A stretch of 55,910 nucleotides of DNA from Pseudomonadota bacterium (GTDB lineage: Bacteria; Pseudomonadota; Gammaproteobacteria; Xanthomonadales; Xanthomonadaceae): NCBI GenBank assembly GCA_023390905.1, contig JAEWBY010000065.1:1-55910 (forward strand), written 5' to 3'. A program made the translations under genes and the position numbers. Shown piece after piece: positions 7,180-14,554 of the stretch. Below the pieces are notes generated by a model that made no database searches, had not been told where the DNA came from, and saw only the letters and a list, made by a program, of their open reading frames with translations. The stretch's first letter is position 1, and the number at the start of each line of letters is the position of its first letter.

Positions 7180-8829
7180 ATGTCCAGCCTCTATCTAAAG
7201 GTGGAGGGTTATGACAAGGCCTGGAGGATTTGGCCTGAGTCAGATGAGATTCCTCCTGGAGTAGTAGCTGAGAACACTTCGGTAGTCTTTGAGCTTGCAG
7301 ATACTGACGGGGCTCTGGACTCCGAGCTTCTGGTTGATGGCGTTCCTCTGGAGGCCTTGCGCTCAAGGAGCTTGCGCGCCGCGCGCTGGCGGTGGCTTCC
7401 GGGATTCCATGCGGGTGTGGTTGAACTAACACTCAAAGTGCCTGGGGCGCGAACGCGCAGGGTTGAAGTCACAACCGATCCCGATCGTCGAAAGCTTGCT
7501 CGGGAAGAATTCGACGTAATGATTCGAGAGATTCTCGAGGATACGTTCGCCCTGTTCTCCGTCAGCTCGTTTCGCAAGGGTATTGGCCGCCAATCCCCGG
7601 GCAAGCTGCCGCCGCTTGCCAGGCTCGAGTACATCCGATCGAGGTTTGAGCGTATATGTGAAGTGGTCGAAGAGATCGTTCGATCTCCCCGTGGATTGCT
7701 GCGCGCCGAAGAAGTGGTAGTGCCTTTTCATTCTGCCAGGAAAGCCAAAGGTCCTGAGATCGTTAAGTCGTTCCGATCTGGGCGCGTGCTAATCGAGGCG
7801 GATGGGACACGGCGACTTCCCAGTGCGCTTCTTGGAAAAATACCGGCAAGTATTCGGACTCGCCGGCGCACAGATTCCCATGACACGCCTGAGCACAGAC
7901 AAATTCGTGCTTGCCTGACCTCTTGGGCCTCCTGGCTCGCGGTGGTCTCCGAGCAGCTATCGAGAGCCGATCTCGAGGACTCGTCGGATTCTGTTAGGCA
8001 GGCGTGGGCGTCCAGAACTCGCCGCATGTCTATAGACATGGGATCGCTTGCAGGATCGGACTTCTTCACGGGAGTTGGTGAGGGAAGTGCATTCCTTAAG
8101 ATCTCGTCCGTTTTCAGGAATTGTGCGAGCTACCGAGATTTCTATCGCCTTTGGCAAGACATGAACTTCGGCTTGGCAGCTGTCTTCGGTGACTACCTGC
8201 AGATGCCGATTGCAAGAACCTTCGATCTCTATGAACTCTGGTCCTTCTTGCGTCTCTTGAGGGCAGCAGTCGATGAGTTCGGGCCTGATGCCGAAGGGGT
8301 GTCGGAGCTCTTTATCGAGCGCGCAGATGGCGGTGTGGAGCTGAAGTCCGGCGCTATCTCTGTTCGCGTTGGCGATGGGAGAGCGTTGTGCTTCCAGAGA
8401 AGATATCGAGAGTACTGGGTTGAAGATGGGCGGAGAGGAACTTTTAGTAGAACGATGGTGCCGGACATCGTCATTGCTTCGAACGGTCCCAGAGAGCGCC
8501 ATGGAAGGATCATCGTTCTTGATGCTAAGTACCGAATAGATGAAGGCCTCAATGATGCTCTTGGATCAATCCACATGTATCGAGATGCGCTAGTGCAGGA
8601 GACGGCAGATGGTGCATTGAGTGGAGTCGTCTCGGCGGCGTATCTGCTGACTCCATTTGTCCCGTTTGGCTTGGATAGCGACTATAAGCAGGTGCCGGTG
8701 CCAGGGCGTCTCTTTCATCCCAAGTATCGCAATGAGTTCAAGTTTGGCGCTGTCACCCTGCGGCCTGGTATGCCGAGCTCTGAAATCCGGGAATGTCTGA
8801 GAACCGTGCTCGCAGACGCGGAGCTATAA
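7180..8829 (+). CDS. DUF2357/McrC-like PD-(D/E)XK nuclease subunit
   Basis: 549 residues. The C-terminal third contains VPDIVIAS (about 428) and, about 20 residues later, IIVLDAKYRID (about 446-452). Together these form the D...(D/E)xK metal site of PD-(D/E)XK nucleases, in the DAKYR form typical of McrC and DUF2357 proteins. The N-terminal part is beta-rich (LYLKVEGYDKAWRIWPES) and the middle is helical, as in DUF2357 partners of McrB-like ATPases. It starts 3 nt after the McrB-like stop codon, with only a weak ribosome binding site, so translational coupling is likely. It is probably the cutting subunit of the R-M complex. The nuclease call is firm; its target is unknown. Confidence 0.82.
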   Translation: MSSLYLKVEGYDKAWRIWPESDEIPPGVVAENTSVVFELADTDGALDSELLVDGVPLEALRSRSLRAARWRWLPGFHAGVVELTLKVPGARTRRVEVTTDPDRRKLAREEFDVMIREILEDTFALFSVSSFRKGIGRQSPGKLPPLARLEYIRSRFERICEVVEEIVRSPRGLLRAEEVVVPFHSARKAKGPEIVKSFRSGRVLIEADGTRRLPSALLGKIPASIRTRRRTDSHDTPEHRQIRACLTSWASWLAVVSEQLSRADLEDSSDSVRQAWASRTRRMSIDMGSLAGSDFFTGVGEGSAFLKISSVFRNCASYRDFYRLWQDMNFGLAAVFGDYLQMPIARTFDLYELWSFLRLLRAAVDEFGPDAEGVSELFIERADGGVELKSGAISVRVGDGRALCFQRRYREYWVEDGRRGTFSRTMVPDIVIASNGPRERHGRIIVLDAKYRIDEGLNDALGSIHMYRDALVQETADGALSGVVSAAYLLTPFVPFGLDSDYKQVPVPGRLFHPKYRNEFKFGAVTLRPGMPSSEIRECLRTVLADAEL

Positions 8830-9299
8830 GACTTGTGGTGGACGTTCTAACGCCAGGGCAGCGTCGGCTCAATATGAGTCGGATCAAAGGGAAAGACACT
8901 AGCCCGGAGCTGATTGTCCGACGCGGTCTTCATGTTCGCGGGCTCCGTTACAGACTTCATGATCGCAGTCTTCCCGGCTGCCCTGATCTCGTCTTCTCCT
9001 CGCATCGGGCAGTGGTAATGGTTCATGGATGCTTCTGGCATTTCCATGGATGTGCACTATCGAAACTACCCAGTACAAGGAAGGTGTTCTGGGCGGAGAA
9101 GCTCGCCAGGACAAGACAGCGTGATGAGGAAGTTCTCCGCTCTCTTCTGCTTCTTGACTGGCGAGTGCTGACGATTTGGGAGTGCGCAATTCGCGGCCCG
9201 TCGCGCCACCAGAAGGATCGGCTTCTTGACGTGGCTGAGGGCTTCATCAGGGGTGGGGGGCAGAGCTTGGTCCTTGCCGGGGGCGGAGCACTTCAGTGA
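8793..9299 (+). CDS. vsr: Very short patch repair endonuclease (Vsr)
   Basis: 168 residues from ATG 8793; a GTG at 8835, starting VVDVLTPGQRRLNMSRI, matches the usual family N-terminus and may be the true start. Family hallmarks are TPGQRRLNMSRIKGKDTSPE, GLRYRLHDRSLPGCPDLVF with the catalytic Asp (about residue 64), VHGCFWHFHGC with metal/zinc ligands, and WRVLTIWECAI. Vsr nicks beside T:G mismatches created by deamination of 5-methylcytosine and so limits the mutagenic cost of the neighbouring methyltransferase. It overlaps the nuclease gene, so it is the last gene of the four-gene operon. The C-terminal 20 residues are Gly-rich and of no recognised function. Confidence 0.9.
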   Translation: MSENRARRRGAIRLVVDVLTPGQRRLNMSRIKGKDTSPELIVRRGLHVRGLRYRLHDRSLPGCPDLVFSSHRAVVMVHGCFWHFHGCALSKLPSTRKVFWAEKLARTRQRDEEVLRSLLLLDWRVLTIWECAIRGPSRHQKDRLLDVAEGFIRGGGQSLVLAGGGALQ

Positions 9300-9377
9300 A
9301 GTCCATCCCGTTTGGCTACATGACCCCTCTGAGTCGCGTTCACCGGCGAGGTCGGGGTGGCGGTGGTCTAGCCAGAG

Positions 9378-9474
9378 CTCCCAGGAGATACAGTTAGAAT
9401 ATTCCTGGGGCCGACTTGACACGAGCCTGGGATATGCCAGACACTATCCTGGAAGCATGTAAACACACCCCAGG
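9378..9474. repeat. Phased CCWGG repeats (22-bp period) in promoter of DndB-like gene
   Basis: Five CCWGG pentamers begin at 9381, 9404, 9426, 9448 and 9470, a spacing of 23, 22, 22 and 22 bp. The three central units (9401-9422, 9423-9444, 9445-9466) are degenerate 22-bp direct repeats with CCTGG at unit positions 4-8 and ending (G/A)ACAC. A good -35 hexamer TTGACA lies at 9416-9421 within the second unit; the best -10 is unclear. The array ends 8 bp before the next start codon, and its last unit supplies the AGGAG ribosome binding site. The layout suggests an operator or iteron set. Confidence 0.75.
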
Positions 9475-9482
9475 AGACGCAG

Positions 9483-10919
9483 ATGAACGGCGAATTGGAC
9501 ATTCTTCCGACCCCGATGGCGGGCAACTTGGACGATCTGCTTGAGGCAGGCGACACAACGGAGAAGGCCTTCAAGGTCTTCGTCGGGCATAACCTCGGCC
9601 ACCGAACCTTTCTCATGCAGGTCCCCATGCATGAGTTCTATCAGCTCTCTGAGGTTGCGAACGATCCCGGACGAGACGGCGAGGAGGGTGTCGCCCAGCG
9701 AAAGCTGGACCCTGCGCATGCGAGCAAGCTTGCGGCCTACATCCTGAAAGGGCTGATGCAGGGTGCCATTGCTAGGCGAGTCGCGCTGCAAAAGCCCGAG
9801 TTGCCGGCACTCGGCGAGATCCTCGAGCAGATGGGAAAGCAGCCGTACATGTCGCTGCAGCCCCTTGTGGCAAACATCCGATCCGCTCAGGAGGGGAGCC
9901 GCAGCATCCGCGCAGAGCGAATCCTCTCAAAAGCTGACAGCTCGACAGTTGGTTTCAACATCTATCTGTCTCAGCAGCATGTTCTCTGGGTTATTGATGG
10001 GCAGCACCGTCGGTGGGCCATGAAGATGGTCTTCGAATTCCTCGAATCAGTTCTGCGCACTGGCACTTACCCCAAAAAGTCTCAGCTCTACCCGGCAGGG
10101 ATTGGCGAAGTGAATTCCAAGCACTTGGCGGCGTGGCAGGAAGTCTATGAAAGTGCGCGCAGCTACTGCACGGTTTCCGCCGAGGTTCATATGGGGCTGA
10201 GCGCAGAACAAGAGCGACAGCTCTTCCACGATCTCAACAATCTCGGGAAAAAGGTCGACAAGAATCTTGCGCTCAAATTCGATAATTCGAATCCCATCAA
10301 CCTCTTCATCAAGGAGACCCTCCATGAGGGAATCGGCGTGAACATCGTCGAAAAGGATGTGAAGGATTGGAAGGATGACGAGGGCGCAATCACGCTAAAG
10401 GAAGCGGTTGCAGTGAACGCCATCCTCTTCCTAAATAAAACGAACATTGGCGGAGCATCCCCGGCAGTTGTCAAAGAGCGCATTGATGCCGCAAAGTCCA
10501 TGTGGGAGGCCGTCAAGGCGATCCCTGGCTTCGGTGAGCCTGGAGCCAAGGAAAAGACGGTTGCCGCACAGCCAGTTGTCTTGAAGGCGATTGCCAAGCT
10601 GGTCTTTGACTTTGGATTCAGTGCTCGTCGCCCTGATAACTCGGATCAGCTTCTGGAGAAACTTCTGGATGGTGTGTCCGAAATCGACTTCTCACATGAG
10701 AATCCGATGTGGCGCTACTACGAGCTCGATGATTCCCAGCGAGTTGCCAACGGACTCGACGGTCTGAAGGGCTATCTGCCGGCCGACGAAGGCGGCAATC
10801 GTGACATTGGTTCTTTCCAGAACGGAGTCATGCGTTTCGGCGCCAAGCACAACGACATCTATCCGATCCTTGGAGACATGATCCGATGGAAGCTGGGCCT
10901 GCCGAGCCGTAACAACTGA
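9483..10919 (+). CDS. DndB-like DGQHR-domain protein (solitary)
   Basis: 478 residues. The hallmark VIDGQHRRWAM lies at about 170-180, preceded by FNIYLSQQHVLW and followed by AEVHMGLSAEQERQLFHDLNNLGKKVDKNLALKFD. This is the arrangement of the DGQHR/DndB family, ParB-like fold proteins that regulate phosphorothioate (dnd) clusters and occur in other DNA-modification defence loci. No dndC, dndD or dndE is visible in the window, so a sulfur-modification role is unlikely to be complete here. AGGAG lies 8 nt upstream of the ATG, inside the phased repeats. It might bind those repeats and autoregulate, as described for DndB/DptB; that is inference. It is a little longer than a usual DndB. Confidence 0.78.
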   Translation: MNGELDILPTPMAGNLDDLLEAGDTTEKAFKVFVGHNLGHRTFLMQVPMHEFYQLSEVANDPGRDGEEGVAQRKLDPAHASKLAAYILKGLMQGAIARRVALQKPELPALGEILEQMGKQPYMSLQPLVANIRSAQEGSRSIRAERILSKADSSTVGFNIYLSQQHVLWVIDGQHRRWAMKMVFEFLESVLRTGTYPKKSQLYPAGIGEVNSKHLAAWQEVYESARSYCTVSAEVHMGLSAEQERQLFHDLNNLGKKVDKNLALKFDNSNPINLFIKETLHEGIGVNIVEKDVKDWKDDEGAITLKEAVAVNAILFLNKTNIGGASPAVVKERIDAAKSMWEAVKAIPGFGEPGAKEKTVAAQPVVLKAIAKLVFDFGFSARRPDNSDQLLEKLLDGVSEIDFSHENPMWRYYELDDSQRVANGLDGLKGYLPADEGGNRDIGSFQNGVMRFGAKHNDIYPILGDMIRWKLGLPSRNN

Positions 10920-10932
10920 GGGCCACAATCTA

Positions 10933-10963
10933 CTTGCCCTGGTCCTTTCCAGGCCAGGGTAAG
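10933..10963 (+). terminator. Hairpin after the DndB-like gene
   Basis: CTTGCCCTGG (10933-10942) pairs with CCAGGGTAAG (10954-10963), a 10-bp stem with one G-U pair and an 11-nt loop, 14 nt after the stop codon. No T-run follows, so it is either a weak or Rho-assisted terminator or an RNA-stabilising hairpin. It contains three CCWGG pentamers. Confidence 0.4.
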
Positions 10964-11113
10964 GCGGCTCCGTTCAGGGCGCGGGAGGCAACGCCACAAG
11001 GCGCCTAGTGCCCGGTGTTCCTTTGCGGCTTCGAGAACGCGTCTGGCTTTGGCGGAGCACTGGTTGCACCAATACGGGCGACTCGCTTGCGAACAAACCG
11101 CCGAGGAGAAAAG

Positions 11114-12721
11114 GTGAGTAAGCTGGCTGGACTTAAACCGCGTCGACGCGATCGCATCATGGATGCCGTTGAGGCCGCCGGATTGGACGTCTCCGAATGG
11201 GCAATCTCGCCCATGGGCGCCGCCAACCCAAAGTACTGTTACGAATGGGCGTTTGCCGATGAGCAACGGAGCAACGTCGTCCTCTGCCTTTGGTTTGAAG
11301 ACTGCGAACTGGATCCTGACGGCGCGGTGGTGCAACGGGGGAACATTCGACCGCTAATTTTGCAGCTTGAAGGTCAGGGTACGCCGCGAGCGCGACGTGC
11401 GCGACGATTTGACGAAATTTTGCAGGACGCTTGGCGGCTCAGCTCTAAGATTCGCGTTGCATTAGTTGATCGAAGTGATGCGGCAAAACGTAAAGCCGCA
11501 GGTCAGGACGTCTCGCACGCTGCCTTCCGCCAGCTTGACCCGGTTGCATGGCGCTTAGCTAGCTACGACATGATGACGGGCGAATATCTACTCAGGCGCG
11601 ATCCGGCTCACTCAGAGCCAGCGACCGCAACTGACGCTGCCGACGTCGATGGCTTCGCTACAGATGTTGAAGACAGCCCGGATTCTGGTTCGCCCAACAT
11701 ACATGCTGGACGTGCCACGGGCCAGATGGACTACGTTTGTCGCATCGTCTACAGCAACAACGGCTGGGTACGCCCGGCGGCCGCGTTCCAAGAAGCGGCA
11801 GATTCCTTTGCATCAACGAGAGGATTTGGCCACGAGGAGTGGCTGTTCCGTGACGAATGGACGATCGGAGGTTGGCGCTACGCATTCTTGCAGGGCGTCA
11901 ATGACAGCTACGAGCGCCTCTGCAGGCAAGGCGCACCATTCAGCGTCACACTGTTTACCAGGGCTCCAGATGTGGGCCACCGGTATGTCGCGCGGATGTT
12001 TGGTGTGGAGGTGCTGTGTCCCGACGATGCAAGGCGGGCGGTCGAAGAGTTTCGCCGTCGGGGTTGGTTTGACGTCATGCGCGCCGAAATTGCGGCGGTT
12101 GGTGGTCGCACCGAGGCCTTGGGTGACGATGTTCTCGCCACGCATATGCTTAATCTGCGCTATCGACCTGACCGAGTCGAGCGCCTCAAGGACATGCCTG
12201 TTGCGATGCAGGACGACCCCGTGCGCCGTATTCGAAGGTACACGCTATGCGGGTCCAAGAACATCGGCCTGCAAGACCAGGTCGGCGTCACTGGTGGTCA
12301 TGAGCCAAAGACGACTGCCTACTTCAGAAACGGAACCGAGCCATCTTGGGTCACGCCTGAGCATGGCGCAATTCAAGAGGTATTGCGTCGGAAGCTGCGC
12401 GATGAATTTCCCGATGCGATAGTGCGCTGCGAGGTCGGCGGTGTCGATGTCCTTCTGGAAACTGATCGTGAGCGCGTATTCTTCGAGGTAAAGTCGGAAC
12501 TCTGTACGCGCCGCGTAATCCGCGAGGCTCTTGGCCAAGTCATGGAGTACGCCTTCTACCGGCCCCATGATGATGATCTGGATGTCCGCCTTGTGGTCGT
12601 GGGGCGGAGCGCGGCCTCCAGTGACGACATCGCCTACCTACGCCTATTAAAGGAAAGGTTCGGCATTCCAGTGGATTACCGACAAGTGACAATCGATTCC
12701 GCGCGAACAGACGATTTGTAG
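11114..12721 (+). CDS. Multidomain PD-(D/E)XK nuclease-like defence protein
   Basis: 535 residues from GTG 11114, chosen because GAGGAGAAAAG lies directly upstream; the frame is open to 11015 but the extra part is not protein-like. Three parts are visible. The N-terminal region has ANPKYCYEWAF, VVLCLWFEDCE and ARRFDEILQDAW, a pattern I recall ahead of HNH nucleases in defence islands. The middle region (FGHEEWLFRDEWTIGGWRYAFLQGVNDSY ... PFSVTLFTRAPDVGHRYVARMFGVE) may be a base- or modification-sensing module. The C-terminal domain has VDVLLET and, 12-15 residues later, FFEVKSE (about 443-460), the metal site of PD-(D/E)XK nucleases. A modification-dependent restriction enzyme is a reasonable hypothesis, not a demonstrated function. 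It may be co-expressed with the DndB-like gene, 194 nt upstream. Confidence 0.65.
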   Translation: MSKLAGLKPRRRDRIMDAVEAAGLDVSEWAISPMGAANPKYCYEWAFADEQRSNVVLCLWFEDCELDPDGAVVQRGNIRPLILQLEGQGTPRARRARRFDEILQDAWRLSSKIRVALVDRSDAAKRKAAGQDVSHAAFRQLDPVAWRLASYDMMTGEYLLRRDPAHSEPATATDAADVDGFATDVEDSPDSGSPNIHAGRATGQMDYVCRIVYSNNGWVRPAAAFQEAADSFASTRGFGHEEWLFRDEWTIGGWRYAFLQGVNDSYERLCRQGAPFSVTLFTRAPDVGHRYVARMFGVEVLCPDDARRAVEEFRRRGWFDVMRAEIAAVGGRTEALGDDVLATHMLNLRYRPDRVERLKDMPVAMQDDPVRRIRRYTLCGSKNIGLQDQVGVTGGHEPKTTAYFRNGTEPSWVTPEHGAIQEVLRRKLRDEFPDAIVRCEVGGVDVLLETDRERVFFEVKSELCTRRVIREALGQVMEYAFYRPHDDDLDVRLVVVGRSAASSDDIAYLRLLKERFGIPVDYRQVTIDSARTDDL

Positions 12722-12900
12722 CCTCAAGGGGCCCGTGACGGGTCTGATCATTGACAGCAATCGCACGACGCGCCCTAGAGAATTCTTGTAATCGAATGAA
12801 CGAATTCGTTCGCGCCGGCCACTAGATTCCGTAGTGAATCGCCCGGCTTCTCCGGAGGCTTTTTCGACCGATAGTTGCCGCGTTGGCGGGATGGGCTCGA

Positions 12901-14142
12901 TTAATCCGATCCCGCCGCAAGCCTGATCTCCACGCGAACGAACTGCTCGGCGCCCGACGTGCCGTCGCACAGCGCCAGCGCCCGGTCCCGCACGTCCTCC
13001 GCCCGTAGCCCGCTGGCCTTGCCGGCGGCCAGGCAGGCCTCCCAAGCCATCGCCACGTCCCGGGACGACACCTCGTACCCATAGCCCCGCGTCATCCAGC
13101 CCAGGGCCAGCAACCCCGCTTCCAGCGCAAACGCCGGCTGCTTGGTGGCGAAGTCCCGTGCCGCACGGGCGAGGGTGCGCGGTTCGGTCGGGCTGCTGCG
13201 GGCCAGCTTCAGGGCGACGTCAAACAGCCCGGCGCTCTTGGCGGCGGCGAACCATTTGCCTTCACTGCCCGGATTCGCGTCCACCAGATCGGTGAGGATG
13301 CGGGCCTTGTCCTTTTCGGGGTACTTGGCGGCGAGAGCCTTTAGGGTGCCCAGGTTGGTGTTGGCCCAGTTGGCCTCGAACGCGTACTGGCGGTAGGCGA
13401 GCTCTCGCTGGCCCAGGTCGATCAGGATCGACTCGCAGGTGCGGGCCGCCTCGTAGCGGTATCGGCCCTGCTGGTAGCAGCGCTCCGCGATGGCCAGGGC
13501 CTCGTGACGGTGGCCGTGGTCGAGCAGGGCCTTCACGCCCCAGCGGTGGTAATCCCACCAGCCATGGGTCTGCGGGGACTCCAGCAGCACCAGCAGCTCG
13601 GCGTGGCGCCCGGCCGCGTACAGGCAGGACAGGCAGGGCATGGTGCCGGAATACCAGCCATGGCCCTTCGCGCCCGGCGCCCAAGCTGCGCGCAGGCCGG
13701 GCAGCAGCTCGTCGGCCCAGACCGAGGCCACCTCGGGGCTGCCGCACAGGGTGCCCCAGTGGTCGCCCAGCCGCTCGATCCAGGGAATCTGGTCGTCGGC
13801 CCTCGCTTGCCAGAGCCGCTCCAGCCAGGCCGTCCGGGTTTTGGGCGCCACCTCGACGGTGCCGATCAGGGGCACGAACTCTTCGAAGACCTCGCTGATG
13901 ACCGCCTGCAGGCGGCCGGAGGAGTCATCGACGTTCTCGAACGCGGGCGAGAGCTTCTCGATAAGACGAACGGCCCCGTCGGCAGCCAGGACGGGGTCCT
14001 TGCGAACCATGGCCCGGATCTCGGCGGCGGCCTCGTCCAGTCGTTGGATGGCGAGGTCGGACTTCCAGCCGAAGGCGCCGCGGCGGAAGCGGGCGGCGAA
14101 GGTCCAGGTGGGGGCGGCCCGTGGGGCCCGGGGCGTGGCCAT
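12901..14142 (-). CDS. Helical-repeat protein of unknown function at island edge
   Basis: 413 residues, GC-rich, beginning with an Ala/Pro/Arg tail and then WTFAARFRRGAFGWKSDLAIQRLDEAAAEIRAMVRKDPVLAADGAVRLIEKLSPAFENVD. The rest looks like consecutive helical hairpins with TPR character (YEAARTCESILIDLGQRELAYRQYAFEANW). I recall similar uncharacterised proteins in proteobacterial genomes but cannot name a domain. There is no signal peptide or membrane segment. It is convergent with the nuclease gene and is the last gene before the tRNA-Arg junction, so it travels with the island. Its codon use resembles the chromosome more than the restriction genes do. Confidence 0.65.
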   Translation of the reverse strand: MATPRAPRAAPTWTFAARFRRGAFGWKSDLAIQRLDEAAAEIRAMVRKDPVLAADGAVRLIEKLSPAFENVDDSSGRLQAVISEVFEEFVPLIGTVEVAPKTRTAWLERLWQARADDQIPWIERLGDHWGTLCGSPEVASVWADELLPGLRAAWAPGAKGHGWYSGTMPCLSCLYAAGRHAELLVLLESPQTHGWWDYHRWGVKALLDHGHRHEALAIAERCYQQGRYRYEAARTCESILIDLGQRELAYRQYAFEANWANTNLGTLKALAAKYPEKDKARILTDLVDANPGSEGKWFAAAKSAGLFDVALKLARSSPTEPRTLARAARDFATKQPAFALEAGLLALGWMTRGYGYEVSSRDVAMAWEACLAAGKASGLRAEDVRDRALALCDGTSGAEQFVRVEIRLAAGSD

Positions 14143-14220
14143 GCGCGCCTTTACTCAGTTGGGCCGGGGCGGCCAAACAAAACTTGGCACAGCCAGGGCA
14201 CAGATTTGTCACAGGGGGTT

Positions 14221-14297
14221 TGGCGCGCCTGGAGGGATTCGAACCCCCGACCAATGGCTTCGGAAGCCACTACTCTATCCGGCTGAGCTACAGGCGC
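14221..14297 (-). tRNA. tRNA-Arg (anticodon CCG), intact copy at island edge
   Basis: On the minus strand the sequence begins GCGCCTG and ends CAGGCGC plus discriminator G and an encoded CCA, giving a full 7-bp acceptor stem. The D-arm region contains TAGCTCAGCC, the anticodon loop is TTCCGAA (anticodon CCG) and the T-arm has GGTTCGAATCC. Length is 77 nt. It reads CGG codons. It lies 91 bp from a broken half-copy of a nearly identical tRNA, so this intact gene appears to have been supplied or rebuilt by the island. Confidence 0.95.
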
Positions 14298-14388
14298 GTA
14301 TCTAAAGGACTTTTTCTTCAAACCGGCCTGAAGCTGAGTTCAGGCCCTGTGCCACTTTACCCGGGCCTGGCAGGGGATGAGTAGGGGT

Positions 14389-14427
14389 TTCGGAAGCCAC
14401 TACTCTATCCGGCTGAGCTACGGGCGC
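14389..14427 (-). pseudogene. 5' half of the original tRNA-Arg(CCG): attachment-site remnant
   Basis: On the minus strand this starts GCGCCCG and runs through the D-arm and anticodon stem to TTCCGAA, then diverges. A 33-bp block (14389-14421) is identical to 14259-14291 of the intact tRNA. The break in the anticodon loop is a common crossover point for tRNA-targeting tyrosine integrases. I take it as the chromosomal side of the island junction (attR or attL). Confidence 0.85.
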
Positions 14428-14554
14428 GCGGACGGCATAGCTTACCCGAAGCGCCGGGCGGACCCAAATGCGCCGCCATCGCGCGCGGAGCCGGGCAGTA
14501 CAATCACGGTCATTCACGCGCGGCCACCGTGCCCTTCCACGCGATCCGAGACCG

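Noticed and set aside
9378..9474. Could the 22-bp repeats be a CRISPR array?
   Set aside because: Only about 5 of 22 positions plus a 5-bp end are shared, there are no separate spacers, and no cas genes are present.
12798..12811. A 14-bp perfect palindrome GAACGAATTCGTTC between convergent genes
   Set aside because: A few such palindromes are expected by chance in this length, and no promoter is next to it.
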